From NCBI RefSeq assembly GCF_014696625.1, contig NZ_JACJQL010000027.1, positions 1 to 64,000 on the forward strand: DNA of 64,000 bases, in the 5' to 3' direction. The stretch comes from Nostoc parmelioides FACHB-3921 (lineage in GTDB: Bacteria > Cyanobacteriota > Cyanobacteriia > Cyanobacteriales > Nostocaceae). The translations under genes and the position numbers were made by a program. This document shows, piece after piece, positions 8,597 through 18,004 of the stretch. The number at the start of each line of letters is the position of its first letter. Position 1 is the first letter of the stretch. The notes under the pieces are model-generated. The model did not search any database. It was not told the DNA's origin and saw only the letters and a program-made list of their open reading frames with translations.

Positions 8597-8730
8597 TTAG
8601 GACTTACGCACCCAGATTTTCTGTTGAGGCCGGGTGTAAGGGTGCAAGGGTATAGGGGTGCATTTATACCCCTATACCCTTATACCCCTTTCCAAACCCT
8701 TGATTTTTTGTTTTCATGGGTAAGTCCTAT
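8597..8730. mobile_element. MITE-like element with AGGACTTAC ends
   Basis: About 133 bases are bounded by TAGGACTTACGC on the left and GGGTAAGTCCTA on the right, an imperfect inverted pair. The interior is a GGGTATAGGGG/CCCCTATACCC hairpin followed by CCAAACCCTTGATTTTTTG. The same interior recurs at 19534-19620, and the left-end motif recurs at 94-107 and 16374-16385. No coding capacity is present. Confidence 0.6.
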
Positions 8731-9303
8731 TTAAATTATTCCTAAACGATTAGGCGGCCAAAAGCGAAATACTGCCCTACCAATGATATTCTCCTTAGGT
8801 AAAAAGCCCCAGTAGCGGGAGTCATTGCTGTTGTTGCGGTTGTCTCCCATGACGAAGAATTGGTTTTCTGGGACTTTGACTGGTGGAAATGGTTGATTAG
8901 GTGGTTCTGCAATGTATTCTTCTGGTAATGCTTTCCCGTTCAAGTAGACTTTGCCATTGTTAACGCTGATGATTTCTCCTGGTGTAGCAATCACACGTTT
9001 GATAAAAGCTTGATCTTTGGGGTATCCCCGGCGTTGTAGTTCTGCGGGTGGCTGAAAAACGACTATATCCCCAGTTGTTGGTGGTTGAAAATTGTAAGAG
9101 ACTTTTTCCACTACTAGGCGATCGCCTTCATATAAAGTAGGAACCATCGATTCTGAAGGTATGTAGCGGGGTTCGGCTATGAATGTCCGAATTAATAGGG
9201 CTAAACATAAAGCGATCGCTATCAGCGTTAAATTTTCTTGCCAACCTCGCCATGCTTTCGATGGTGTAGAGGCTTGTTTCGTATCACTTTCCTGAGGATT
9301 CAT
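8731..9303 (-). CDS. lepB: Signal peptidase I
   Basis: It removes signal peptides from exported proteins on the outer face of the plasma or thylakoid membrane. One N-terminal TM helix spans about residues 24-43. The catalytic Ser is S52 in SESMVPTL, and the general-base Lys is K102 in IKRVIATPGE. The family boxes GDIVVFQPP and MGDNRNNSNDSRYWG are present. The length of 190 residues is normal for cyanobacterial type I peptidases. It ends at the edge of a MITE-like repeat. Confidence 0.96.
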   Translation of the reverse strand: MNPQESDTKQASTPSKAWRGWQENLTLIAIALCLALLIRTFIAEPRYIPSESMVPTLYEGDRLVVEKVSYNFQPPTTGDIVVFQPPAELQRRGYPKDQAFIKRVIATPGEIISVNNGKVYLNGKALPEEYIAEPPNQPFPPVKVPENQFFVMGDNRNNSNDSRYWGFLPKENIIGRAVFRFWPPNRLGII

Positions 9304-9434
9304 AGAAGTTTTTGGCCGGTTGAATTAGGTAAAACAAATACTTTGATTATTCTATTAGGACTTATGCAGCCAAATTCTTTATTTTAGGAGTGTTTAAGGG
9401 TGTCAGGATTATATCCTCACACCCTGATATTTTT

Positions 9435-10082
9435 TTACTTTTTCAGAACTAGGTGAAAAGAATTGAGATATCCCGTAATGGTTTTAGCTAAATTCTGCTG
9501 CTGTTTTTTAGTAGTTATAGCCATTACTTGATACAAGCGTCCTTCAGCTAAGTAAATTCTGCTTCTGGTAATTTTGCCACCAGAATTAATGTATGCAATT
9601 TCCTTACCAGGATGACCATTAGAACTGCGAATATTGCGCTGATTCAACAAATTACTTTGGGTAGTCTTGAGCGCCATATCCCGAACATTATTCAATATTT
9701 CTTGGGGGTCTGTTATTTTCCCATAACTATGGGGAAATTCATTGTATACCACTAAATAGGCTACTTCCTGTTTTGGTGGTTGGGCTAAAAATACCTCTAG
9801 GTTAATTTCTCCCATGTAAGTTTTTTGGGTCTGAGAATCCTGTTTAGGTATTCCTGGCATCAATACAGAAAAGCGTCCATCTGGGGCAGTAAATAACTTC
9901 CATTCTGATTGGACTGGTTGAGCAGGTTTCTTTTGAGACACTACTGTTTTGGCAGGCACAGAAGCAGGTTTCGGCTGACGTGCTTCTACAATCATGGAAC
10001 CACTACAAACTATGGTAGCAGCGATTAATGGTAAGACAAATTTTGGTGTCATGGTTTTAGCATTCGCAGATGCTGATATCAC
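9435..10082 (-). CDS. Exported protein of unknown function
   Basis: The N-terminus has a signal-like hydrophobic stretch (FVLPLIAATIVCSGSMIV) followed by a Pro/Lys linker and a compact domain of about 145 residues. The domain starts WKLFTAPDGRFSVLMPGIPK and contains the strands RIYLAEGRLYQVMAI, a layout resembling PsbP-like or similar mixed alpha/beta exported domains. I cannot assign a function. An internal start at the second Met (residue 11) would place the signal peptide at the N-terminus. It lies 15 bases downstream of the glucokinase gene on the same strand, so it is probably co-transcribed. Confidence 0.75.
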   Translation of the reverse strand: MISASANAKTMTPKFVLPLIAATIVCSGSMIVEARQPKPASVPAKTVVSQKKPAQPVQSEWKLFTAPDGRFSVLMPGIPKQDSQTQKTYMGEINLEVFLAQPPKQEVAYLVVYNEFPHSYGKITDPQEILNNVRDMALKTTQSNLLNQRNIRSSNGHPGKEIAYINSGGKITRSRIYLAEGRLYQVMAITTKKQQQNLAKTITGYLNSFHLVLKK

Positions 10083-10097
10083 TGATGATGCTAGCTG

Positions 10098-11126
10098 TTA
10101 TAACCTAGCAGCACACAAAGCAGCACCTATGAGTCCCACTTGCTGATTGAGAATAATATGCACCGGTATTTCTTCTAGCAGAGGACGCATTCTGCCTTTT
10201 TGGCTGAAATTAAGCAAGAAATTGCTATTTTCAATCAATGGCAAGACTTTAGGGGCAATTCCACCAGCAATGTACAAACCGCCGTATGGTAGGAGTTTGA
10301 GGGCAAGATTTCCCGCTTCTGCTCCATAAGCATCGATAAATAATTGTAGGGCTTGTTCCGAAAGGCGATCGCTTCCTTGGACTGCGGCTTTACCGATAGC
10401 TGCACCAGGATCAACGGTTTTTTCAGCCTGTCCTGCTTGTTGTTCCCAAGTGCGGACAACTTGGGCAATTTCTGGCGATTCTGTAGCGAGTTTGCGATCG
10501 CGTAAAAATTGGTAAATGGCGACAATCCCTTGTCCAGAAACCACCCGTTCCACAGAGACGCGCTGGATATCATGTTTATCTAGCAGATATTTCAACAACT
10601 GAAACTCTAACTCGTTGCGGGGGGCAAAGTCGGCGTGTCCACCTTCCGAGGGGAAAACTTGATATTGGTTTCCCTGTTTAATTAAAAATCCTTGTCCCAA
10701 TCCAGTACCAGCACCAATAATAGCAATAGGCGCTTCTGGTTGATGTTTACCAGCTTGTAAGGTGAACAAATCTTGTTTATTTAGACCAAAAATCCCATAG
10801 CCAACAGCAGCAAAATCATTAATTAGGGAAATGAAGGGGATACTTAATTCTTGTGCTAGTCGTTCAGTATCCAAAAACCAGACTAAATTGGTCAGCTTGG
10901 CAGTATTATTCACCACTGGGCCGGCGATCGCAAAGCAAGCCTTTTCGGGGTGACTAGGTATATTAGCCTTGACTAAAAATTGCTGCACCATCGGCACTAA
11001 ATCTGGAAAATCCCCACTCTGGTAACTTTCCTCATAAATATTGTGCAGTTCCGACGAATTTGATATTTCTACCAATCGCAAAATAGTTTTCGTCCCGCCG
11101 ATATCTCCTGCTAACAATAAAGTCAT
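10098..11126 (-). CDS. glk: Glucokinase (ROK-unrelated bacterial GlcK/Glk type)
   Basis: It phosphorylates glucose to glucose 6-phosphate with ATP. The phosphate-1 loop GDIGGTKT is at residues 7-14. The sugar-binding FISLINDFAAVGYG segment contains the catalytic Asp in LINDF. The adenosine motif PIAIIGAGTGLGQG and a GGHADFAP glucose-contact stretch are also present. The length of 342 residues matches the Pfam Glucokinase family. It is in line with the exported protein downstream and 43 bases from the phosphatase gene upstream, likely one transcription unit. Confidence 0.94.
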   Translation of the reverse strand: MTLLLAGDIGGTKTILRLVEISNSSELHNIYEESYQSGDFPDLVPMVQQFLVKANIPSHPEKACFAIAGPVVNNTAKLTNLVWFLDTERLAQELSIPFISLINDFAAVGYGIFGLNKQDLFTLQAGKHQPEAPIAIIGAGTGLGQGFLIKQGNQYQVFPSEGGHADFAPRNELEFQLLKYLLDKHDIQRVSVERVVSGQGIVAIYQFLRDRKLATESPEIAQVVRTWEQQAGQAEKTVDPGAAIGKAAVQGSDRLSEQALQLFIDAYGAEAGNLALKLLPYGGLYIAGGIAPKVLPLIENSNFLLNFSQKGRMRPLLEEIPVHIILNQQVGLIGAALCAARL

Positions 11127-11169
11127 AAAAATTACCAGTAAATTTAGTTAGTGGTCAACAGTCAATAAC

Positions 11170-11817
11170 CTATGCAAATCGGATAACTTCTTCTACCTGA
11201 GCCAAATGAGAAGTGTCTCCTTTTAGTTCTAGCAACCAATCCGGGCCATAACGCACAACTTTGACTAGGGAACATAAGGAAGCTTTAACTTCAGTTTTGG
11301 CAATTTCCCCTACTAGCCCCATAGCCGCCCCCAGCACAGAAGCGCCATGAGCTACCAACAAAATATTATCTGGAAAACATTCAGTTACTAAACATCGGGC
11401 TGTTTGTCCGGAACGCGCCCTGACTTCTTCATGGGTTTCGGGATAGTTGGCTGCTATGCGTGCTGTGTAACCGAGATCAATTCGGGGAAATAATTCTGCT
11501 AAGGCTGGAGTTGATAGTTTTTCTGGTTCTTCAGTCATCCAAGCAGGATTAAGCCATTCACTCAAACCCGTTTCTAGATTTATGGGCAAATCCAAGACCT
11601 CTGCTACGGCGTTAGCTGTTTGTACCGTTCGCAGAAAAGGAGAAGCAAAAATATGAGCGATTTTTTCCCCTCGCAAACGTTGAGCGAGCTGTTTCGCTTG
11701 TACCATCCCATCATCAGACAAGGGTGGATCATAGCGTCGTTCTGCGGTGAGAAACCAGTCGGGGTTAACAAAGTCGAGGCGGTTGGCGTGTCTTGCGATC
11801 CAGACTATTTGACTCAT
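11170..11817 (-). CDS. Histidine phosphatase superfamily protein
   Basis: This is a phosphoglycerate-mutase-like phosphatase. The catalytic RH motif is in IARHANR with His10, and a second active-site His is in LLVAHGAS near residue 157. The family arginines are in FASPFLRTVQTA. The 215 residues fit the short branch of the superfamily. The substrate cannot be told from sequence, and glycolytic mutase activity is unlikely because the long insertions of dPGM are absent. It sits upstream of glk on the same strand. Confidence 0.85.
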   Translation of the reverse strand: MSQIVWIARHANRLDFVNPDWFLTAERRYDPPLSDDGMVQAKQLAQRLRGEKIAHIFASPFLRTVQTANAVAEVLDLPINLETGLSEWLNPAWMTEEPEKLSTPALAELFPRIDLGYTARIAANYPETHEEVRARSGQTARCLVTECFPDNILLVAHGASVLGAAMGLVGEIAKTEVKASLCSLVKVVRYGPDWLLELKGDTSHLAQVEEVIRFA

Positions 11818-12084
11818 GGGTTTATTTATTCAAGCGAATTTTATTCGCTGCACATAAAAATAGACACCCATAAAGACGGGTGCAAACCCAATATATGATA
11901 AATCTTGTAATCTTTTGTAATAAGTCATTGGTGAATAGTTATCAGTCATCAGTCAACCCTCAACAGTCATCACTGAGATCATGTGAAGTGATATTACAAA
12001 CCTTGGAAAAATATTGAGAAATTGTCTGCCTGTCAAACATGGTTTTAACGTAGAACCTATAGGAGAGACTTGAGGCAAAAATAA

Positions 12085-12402
12085 ATGAGCAAAAATAATA
12101 ATCAAAAATATCGTTTTATCTGTACTTTGACCTTTGGTGATATCTACGGTCAAATAATTGTCTGGTTAATTACTGTTACCGTCAGTTTGGCATCAGCTTT
12201 AGCACTAATGGGCGCGAGAAGACCAGTGTATGCTTTAGCAACTGTAGGTCTGGTTGTGCTTTTATCTCTACCTTTCTTGTTGTTTGCATTTGTAACGACA
12301 TTATTAAATCATATTGAAGTTATGGCGGTAGAACCAGGAACAAAGACAGAACCTATTCCTGGTAATGTTTCCCAACAACAACCTGTACAAGCCACAAGTT
12401 GA
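12085..12402 (+). CDS. Small membrane protein of unknown function
   Basis: A 105-residue protein with two predicted TM helices (about residues 23-43 and 50-72) joined by a short GARRPVY loop, and a Gln/Pro-rich C-terminal tail. The family is not recognised, but its composition looks like a genuine cyanobacterial gene. A clear rho-independent terminator follows at 12439-12469, so it is probably transcribed separately from sdhA. Confidence 0.7.
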   Translation: MSKNNNQKYRFICTLTFGDIYGQIIVWLITVTVSLASALALMGARRPVYALATVGLVVLLSLPFLLFAFVTTLLNHIEVMAVEPGTKTEPIPGNVSQQQPVQATS

Positions 12403-12438
12403 TATTATTAATTAATGTTGAATTTTGAATTTTGTAAG

Positions 12439-12469
12439 TTCCCTGTCTACTGGCAGGGAATTTTTTTTT
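12439..12469 (+). terminator. Rho-independent terminator
   Basis: A stem TTCCCTG/CAGGGAA with an 8-base loop is followed by nine T residues, 37 bases after the stop of the small membrane-protein gene. Confidence 0.85.
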
Positions 12470-12538
12470 AAATGCAAAACTGCTGAGTGAATCACCTCTC
12501 TACAATAGAACAGCAGTGTTTTGCAGTCGGTGGTTAAT

Positions 12539-14266
12539 ATGCTAGAGCATGATGTGATTATTGTCGGGGGTGGGCTGGCGGGATGTCGGGCGGCTGTGGA
12601 AATTGCCCGTAATGACCCTAGTTTAAATGTGGCAGTGGTTGCCAAAACTCACCCCATTCGTTCCCACTCTGTTGCAGCTCAAGGTGGTATGGCTGCATCA
12701 CTGAAAAATGTAGATTCTACTGATACTTGGGAGGCTCACGCTTTTGATACTGTCAAAGGTTCTGATTATTTAGCAGACCAAGATGCAGTAGCAATTCTGA
12801 CTCAGGAAGCCCCAGATGTGGTGATAGACCTGGAACACATGGGGGTTTTGTTCTCACGTCTCCCTGATGGTCGCATTGCTCAACGGGCTTTTGGTGGACA
12901 CTCCCACAACCGCACCTGTTACGCAGCTGATAAGACTGGTCATGCCATTCTACACGAGTTGGTCAATAATTTGCGGCGTTATGGTGTGCAGATTTACCAA
13001 GAGTGGTACGTGATGCGCCTGATTTTGGAAGAAAATGAGGCGAAGGGTTTAGTCATGTACAGCTTGTTAGACGGGCATATAGAGGTTGTCCGAGCTAAGG
13101 CGGTGATGTTTGCCACAGGGGGTTATGGTCGCGTTTATAACACTACTTCCAATGATTATGCCTCTACTGGTGATGGTTTAGCGATGACAGCGATCGCCGG
13201 TTTACCTCTGGAAGATATGGAGTTTGTCCAATTCCATCCCACGGGTTTGTATCCGGTGGGTGTCTTGATTTCCGAGGCTGTACGGGGGGAAGGGGCGTAT
13301 TTAATTAATAGTGAAGGCGATCGCTTTATGGCGACCTATGCACCCAGTCGCATGGAACTAGCACCCCGCGATATTACCTCACGGGCGATCGCTTATGAAA
13401 TTCGGGCTGGACGTGGTGTAAATTTGGATGGAAGTGCAGGCGGCCCCTTTGTCTATCTGGATTTGCGCCACATGGGCAAAGAAAAAATCATGAGTCGCGT
13501 TCCCTTCTGTTGGGAAGAAGCCCATCGCTTAGTCGGTGTGGATGCAGTCACTCAACCCATGCCAGTCCGTCCGACAATTCACTATTGTATGGGTGGTATC
13601 CCTGTAAACACTGATGGTAGAGTCCGCAGTAGTGGTGATGGCTTAGTTGAAGGGTTTTTTGCGGCTGGTGAAACATCTTGTGTATCTGTCCACGGGGCAA
13701 ATCGTCTCGGTAGTAATTCTCTATTAGAATGTGTAGTTTATGGTAAACGAACTGGGGCAGCGATCACTCAATATGTGCAGAACCGTAAATTACCTGCCAT
13801 AGATGAACAACGTTACATCAAACAAGCCCAGCAAGAAATCCAAGCCCTACTTGAACAACCAGGAGAGTACCGCATCAACCAAGTCCGCCAAGCTTTCCAA
13901 GATGCAATGACAGATTACTGTGGCGTTTTCCGTACTCAAGAGTTAATGGGTCAAGGTTGGCAAAAAATTACAGAAATACAACAAAAATACAGTCAAATAT
14001 ACTTAGACGATAAAGGCAGTTGTTGGAATACTGAACTAGTAGAAGCTTTAGAGTTGCGGAGTTTAATGATAGTCGGACAGACGATTTTAGCCTCAGCTTT
14101 AAATCGTCAAGAAAGTCGTGGCGCACACTTCCGCGAAGATTACCCACAGCGAGATGATACCAAGTTCCTGCAACACACAATGGCTTACTATTCACCTGCT
14201 GGGATTGATATTCAATATCGCCCAGTCACCATTACCATGTTTGAGCCACAGGAGCGCAAGTATTAG
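12539..14266 (+). CDS. sdhA: Succinate dehydrogenase / fumarate reductase flavoprotein subunit
   Basis: The FAD-bearing catalytic subunit that oxidises succinate to fumarate at the membrane. The N-terminal dinucleotide site reads VIIVGGGLAG. The SHSVAAQGG segment contains the His that usually carries covalent FAD. The substrate-site motifs HPTGLYPVG, EAVRGEGAYL and HYCMGGIPV and the NRLGSNSLLE box are all present. I chose the ATG at 12539 (575 residues) over an upstream TTG because it puts the nucleotide-binding strand right at the N-terminus, as in the family. No iron-sulfur subunit is next to it, as is usual in cyanobacteria, where the subunits are scattered. Confidence 0.93.
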   Translation: MLEHDVIIVGGGLAGCRAAVEIARNDPSLNVAVVAKTHPIRSHSVAAQGGMAASLKNVDSTDTWEAHAFDTVKGSDYLADQDAVAILTQEAPDVVIDLEHMGVLFSRLPDGRIAQRAFGGHSHNRTCYAADKTGHAILHELVNNLRRYGVQIYQEWYVMRLILEENEAKGLVMYSLLDGHIEVVRAKAVMFATGGYGRVYNTTSNDYASTGDGLAMTAIAGLPLEDMEFVQFHPTGLYPVGVLISEAVRGEGAYLINSEGDRFMATYAPSRMELAPRDITSRAIAYEIRAGRGVNLDGSAGGPFVYLDLRHMGKEKIMSRVPFCWEEAHRLVGVDAVTQPMPVRPTIHYCMGGIPVNTDGRVRSSGDGLVEGFFAAGETSCVSVHGANRLGSNSLLECVVYGKRTGAAITQYVQNRKLPAIDEQRYIKQAQQEIQALLEQPGEYRINQVRQAFQDAMTDYCGVFRTQELMGQGWQKITEIQQKYSQIYLDDKGSCWNTELVEALELRSLMIVGQTILASALNRQESRGAHFREDYPQRDDTKFLQHTMAYYSPAGIDIQYRPVTITMFEPQERKY

Positions 14267-14284
14267 ATAAAGTCAGTAAATTGA

Positions 14285-14317
14285 GACGAGAAACGCAAAA
14301 CTGTTACGCTTCTCGTC
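14285..14317 (+). terminator. Hairpin downstream of sdhA
   Basis: The inverted repeat GACGAGAA/TTCTCGTC with an internal loop of about 17 bases lies 19 bases after the sdhA stop. It has no strong T tract, so termination is inferred from position. Confidence 0.5.
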
Positions 14318-14501
14318 CTACCCAAGAAAGTTGACGTGTTTTCTATCACTCTAAAACAGTGCTTTATCCCCTAAGTATCTTCATGGATACATAGCAATAA
14401 AAAAACAAAAATTCATAAACTCGTGATGTATGATACTAAAAATAAATGCTTAAACACTAAGTATTCAGTTTCACATCATCATTATTCAAAATATAACTAT
14501 C

Positions 14502-16163
14502 ATGTTTAAACTTAGCTCAGAGTTAAAGAATCTTAGTAAAATTACGCTTATAGGATACGGTCTGATATTTTTAGCGATCGCTGTAGGTTTTGTCACCAGA
14601 ATCATCGCTGTTTTTCAATATGTTTCATTTGATATTGGCCCAGCACCTGATCAAATTAAAGATGCCTTTACCGTTATCAATATGTGGAAAGGAGAGTTGC
14701 CTACACTTGGCCCCCAAGCTGCTGTAGGCGGACACCATATTTTGCCCCTCTATTATTATCTTTTCTTTCCTTTCACCCTTTTAGGAGCATCTCCGGTTTT
14801 TCAAGCTTTCCCGAATGCCTTTTTCTCTTTTTTATCTATCCCTTTATTAGTTTACTTAGTTTATAAATTATTAGAAAATGTTGAACCACAAACCAGAATT
14901 ATGCTAAGTGGTTTAGCTGGATTTTGGTACAGTGTGCTTTACGGGGAAATATTTATTAGTAACTTTCAATGGAATCCAAGTTCTGTTCCCTTCTTTTTAA
15001 TAGCTTTTACATTGCTGTACTATTTTCAAATGGAGGGTAAATTTTCTTTCCCTATACAAGCAATATGTTGGGCAGTATATGGAGTGATTTTAGCTATATT
15101 AATGAGTTTGCACTCCTCCACGCTATTTGTCATGCCCGTGGTATTTATTATTAATTGCGGTATTTTTATATATAAAGCAGTTAAAAGAAAAAGCTACTCA
15201 TTAATAACTTTACCTATAATCAGTATTTTAGCGAGCGCAATTGTATTATTGCCGTATTGGATAGGTGAATTTGGACGGGGTTTTAAAAATACAAAGTATA
15301 TTCTTAAAACTATATTTAAGGCTAAGTCAGCATCAGATAATTCTTTGTTGATGAGCCTGGGTAAAAGACTAAGCAATTTATTTCTAAACTATTTCAAGCT
15401 ATTTCAAGAAGCATATCTTTGGCATCCATCTTGGATTTACTTCCTCATAACTATTATCTTTATCTCTTTAGTTACATATTTGGGGATAATTAAATTTAAG
15501 GGAAATCAATATATTTGGGGTAGTTTGTGTGCGACATGGGGCATTTATCTATATGCTGCTTCTAACCTTGATTCAGAAATAACTTATTTTCATTATAAGT
15601 TACTCATTGTATTTGCACCCATTGTTTTAACAATTACATCTCTGGCTTACAACAAATTTTCCTTGGGTAAGAAACGGATTCTTTATATATTTAGTGGCAT
15701 CATTATTACAATTTCCTGCTTTAGTAATTTATTTTATGAATATCAGTTTTTATTAAGTAAATATAGTAGCAATCGGGTGATGAACACAGCAGATATGACG
15801 GAAATGATTAGTAAATTACCGTCAGATGCAGTCCTCTGCGACCCCAGAATTAGGAAGAGGAGAAAAATTCATAATCAATATAATTATATTGATAGTAATA
15901 TTACGCGTAAGGGAATTAAACTTGTTAACATTTGTGAGGCTGGCAATTATGTCATCCATCCTAAAAGATTATTGCTTCTTGAGAGCGCTTATCTCAATGA
16001 CACGAGTTATGAAAAACCATACTACGTAAAATTTACACAATCAGATTTGCAGAATCTATGGCCAATATTTAAAATTGCTGATAATACCAAAATTACTAGA
16101 CCAGCAAAGGTTTTTTTAGAAACAGATACAGCGACAGTTTATATTTTGGATAAACAAGGGTGA
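14502..16163 (+). CDS. Polytopic membrane protein, GT-C glycosyltransferase-like
   Basis: A 553-residue protein with about ten to eleven hydrophobic segments and a C-terminal soluble domain of about 130 residues. The first loop carries acidic residues (DIGPAPDQ) and is followed by a GGHHILPLYYYLFF segment, the layout of GT-C (PMT/ArnT-like) transferases that use polyprenyl-phosphate sugars. No diagnostic catalytic motif allows a firm call. The gene is AT-rich compared with sdhA upstream. No related gene is adjacent, so its substrate is unknown. Confidence 0.65.
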   Translation: MFKLSSELKNLSKITLIGYGLIFLAIAVGFVTRIIAVFQYVSFDIGPAPDQIKDAFTVINMWKGELPTLGPQAAVGGHHILPLYYYLFFPFTLLGASPVFQAFPNAFFSFLSIPLLVYLVYKLLENVEPQTRIMLSGLAGFWYSVLYGEIFISNFQWNPSSVPFFLIAFTLLYYFQMEGKFSFPIQAICWAVYGVILAILMSLHSSTLFVMPVVFIINCGIFIYKAVKRKSYSLITLPIISILASAIVLLPYWIGEFGRGFKNTKYILKTIFKAKSASDNSLLMSLGKRLSNLFLNYFKLFQEAYLWHPSWIYFLITIIFISLVTYLGIIKFKGNQYIWGSLCATWGIYLYAASNLDSEITYFHYKLLIVFAPIVLTITSLAYNKFSLGKKRILYIFSGIIITISCFSNLFYEYQFLLSKYSSNRVMNTADMTEMISKLPSDAVLCDPRIRKRRKIHNQYNYIDSNITRKGIKLVNICEAGNYVIHPKRLLLLESAYLNDTSYEKPYYVKFTQSDLQNLWPIFKIADNTKITRPAKVFLETDTATVYILDKQG

Positions 16164-16299
16164 ACTGTACAATACACCTGAAATTATGTCACATGATATA
16201 GCTGGGGTCTGGGGAGTGGGTTAAAAGTCTTGTTGTGTCTAGGTTGTATCATCTATTGATGTCCTAACACCACTGACGACAGCTATATGTATTGTTTAA

Positions 16300-16358
16300 G
16301 GTGCGTCAGACGGCTCGAATGCTCTCAATAAACAGATTCTTGATACCTGACGCATCCT
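16300..16358. repeat. Inverted repeat GTGCGTCAG ... CTGACGCAT
   Basis: The 10-base arms GGTGCGTCAG and CTGACGCATC flank about 38 bases between two convergent genes. A related pair lies at 42086-42150, also between convergent genes. It could act as a bidirectional terminator or be a small palindromic repeat. Confidence 0.5.
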
Positions 16359-16405
16359 ACTAATATGCCAGTTGCGTAAGTCCTGGACAATTCTAAAAAC
16401 TTCCT

Positions 16406-17542
16406 TCAACAGGCACGAAAATGTTGTTTTGTCTGCACTAAATGCAAAAGTTCTTGAGGTGTGAGGCTACGTTTTTTTTCTGCTGATTCTTGTCTAACTG
16501 CATCTAAGACAAATTGGGTTTCTTCGTGATTGAGAATAATATTGTATTGCTGCAAAATACTAGAGAGTAAATGTCTACCAGAATGTTTACCCACAACTAA
16601 ACGGCGCTCTCTCCCTACTTCTTCTGGTGCAAATGGCTCGTAGGTTTGAGGATTTTGCATTACACCATGAGCATGAATCCCGGATTCGTGAGCAAAAGTA
16701 TTTTCACCAACAATTGCTTTCCAAGGTGGTACAGGATGACCTGATGCTGATACTACAAGTTGAGATATTTCCAGTAAACGCCGTGTATCAATTCCTAAGT
16801 CGTGGTGATACAAGTGCTTGAGAGCCATAACCACTTCTTCTAAAGCAGCATTCCCGGCTCTTTCACCTAATCCATTCACAGTTGTATTTACCGATAAAGC
16901 ACCTGCTTTAATACCTGCGAGAGCGTTGGCTGTTGCCAAACCAAAATCATTGTGGGTGTGCATTTCTACAGGTATTGTCAAAGATGCCACCAATTGTTTT
17001 ATTTTGGCGTGGGTAGTGAACGGGTCAAGAATACCTACTGTGTCACAAAAGCGAAATCGTGACGCACCCCATTCTTGAGCAGCCAGCACTACATCAAGGA
17101 GGAAGCTTTCTTCCGCTCTTGATGAGTCTTCACCACCGATAGATACAAATAAACCTTGGTCAACAGCAAAGCTAATACTGTCGTGGAGTTTTTGTAAAAC
17201 TACTTGCCATTGTCCGTGAAATTTAGCGGCGATTTGGATTGTAGAAACGGGAATAGAGATATGTACTCGCTGTAAACCACAAGCTATAGAAGCCTGAATA
17301 TCAGCAATCACGGCGCGGTTCCAACCAAGTAAATTTGCTGACAAATCCAACTTTACAATATTAGCGATCGCCTCTTGTTCTGCTTTACCCATTGCGGGTA
17401 TTCCCACTTCGATTTCATGCACACCAATTGCATCGAGAAATTTGGCGATCGCTATTTTTTCCTCTACGCTAAAAGCAACACCAGCCGCTTGCTCTCCATC
17501 GCGTAGTGTAGTGTCATTAATTAGAACTTTATTCATTTGCAT
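16406..17542 (-). CDS. nifV: Homocitrate synthase
   Basis: It condenses acetyl-CoA and 2-oxoglutarate to homocitrate, the organic ligand of the nitrogenase FeMo cofactor. The HMGL-like TIM barrel begins with the LINDTTLRDGEQA motif (R14, D15). The metal-binding HTHND is at 195-199, and NGLGERAGNA follows. The length of 378 residues and the absence of a long C-terminal LeuA regulatory domain favour NifV over isopropylmalate synthase. It stands alone here without other nif genes. A GTA-N8-TAC sequence lies 157 bases upstream of the start. Confidence 0.88.
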   Translation of the reverse strand: MQMNKVLINDTTLRDGEQAAGVAFSVEEKIAIAKFLDAIGVHEIEVGIPAMGKAEQEAIANIVKLDLSANLLGWNRAVIADIQASIACGLQRVHISIPVSTIQIAAKFHGQWQVVLQKLHDSISFAVDQGLFVSIGGEDSSRAEESFLLDVVLAAQEWGASRFRFCDTVGILDPFTTHAKIKQLVASLTIPVEMHTHNDFGLATANALAGIKAGALSVNTTVNGLGERAGNAALEEVVMALKHLYHHDLGIDTRRLLEISQLVVSASGHPVPPWKAIVGENTFAHESGIHAHGVMQNPQTYEPFAPEEVGRERRLVVGKHSGRHLLSSILQQYNIILNHEETQFVLDAVRQESAEKKRSLTPQELLHLVQTKQHFRAC

Positions 17543-17698
17543 AGTGTCTCCGAGGAAACAAAGGTAGATTCTTCGCCTAAGTCTGGCTAAGTGCCAAGGT
17601 AATCTGACAAAGGATACTCTAAAAGTAAAGAAATTGCTAACCTACATCTAGCAAAAATTTTCGGTACTGCGACAAAACACTCAATTATTTAAGCCACA

Positions 17699-17712
17699 GT
17701 ATTTAGTACTAC
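17699..17712. promoter_or_regulatory. Candidate NtcA-type site (GTA-N8-TAC)
   Basis: The sequence GTATTTAGTACTAC fits the GTA-N8-TAC consensus of the nitrogen regulator NtcA and lies upstream of nifV. I see no clear TAN3T box at the expected 22-base spacing, and the short consensus is expected by chance many times in 64 kb, so this is weak. Confidence 0.25.
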
Positions 17713-17939
17713 AAATTAGTCAATGATTTATACAAGCTCTGATTTTTGTGAATAGATGTATGTCTTAACATATCACTCCGATTCATTTATGCACACTGTG
17801 GACATAATTATTTGATTGGTGATTTTTGCTAGCTGATGAAAATCACTGTACTTCTGCCCCTCTGTGTGAAATAAATTAATAAAAACTCCATCCCCTTGTG
17901 GGTGGTTTTTACATATCTTTGCCACTGACCACTGACACA

Positions 17940-17995
17940 CGTAAAGCCTCCGGCATAGCTCCGCTTAACGCAAAGCGTCCCGCAGGGAAGCGCAA
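17940..17995. repeat. Dispersed repeat, GGCATAGCTCCGCTTAACG type
   Basis: This run of short inverted units (GGCATAGCT, CGCTTAACGC, GCGTCCCGCAGGGAAGCG) recurs with changes at 18539-18592 and partly at 34350-34385. Repeats of this kind are common between genes in Nostoc-type genomes. Confidence 0.6.
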
Positions 17996-18004
17996 TAAGA
18001 TTCA

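Larger units (their letters stand above)
17543..18004. other. Intergenic region upstream of nifV
   Basis: No gene is seen in these 460 bases. They hold a candidate NtcA-type palindrome at 17699-17712 and a dispersed repeat at 17940-17995 (GTAAAGCCTCCGGCATAGCT...), which has a relative at 18539-18592. Confidence 0.6.

Noticed and set aside
12521..12538. Upstream TTG start for sdhA
   Set aside because: It would add six residues before the nucleotide-binding strand. The ATG at 12539 fits the family better.
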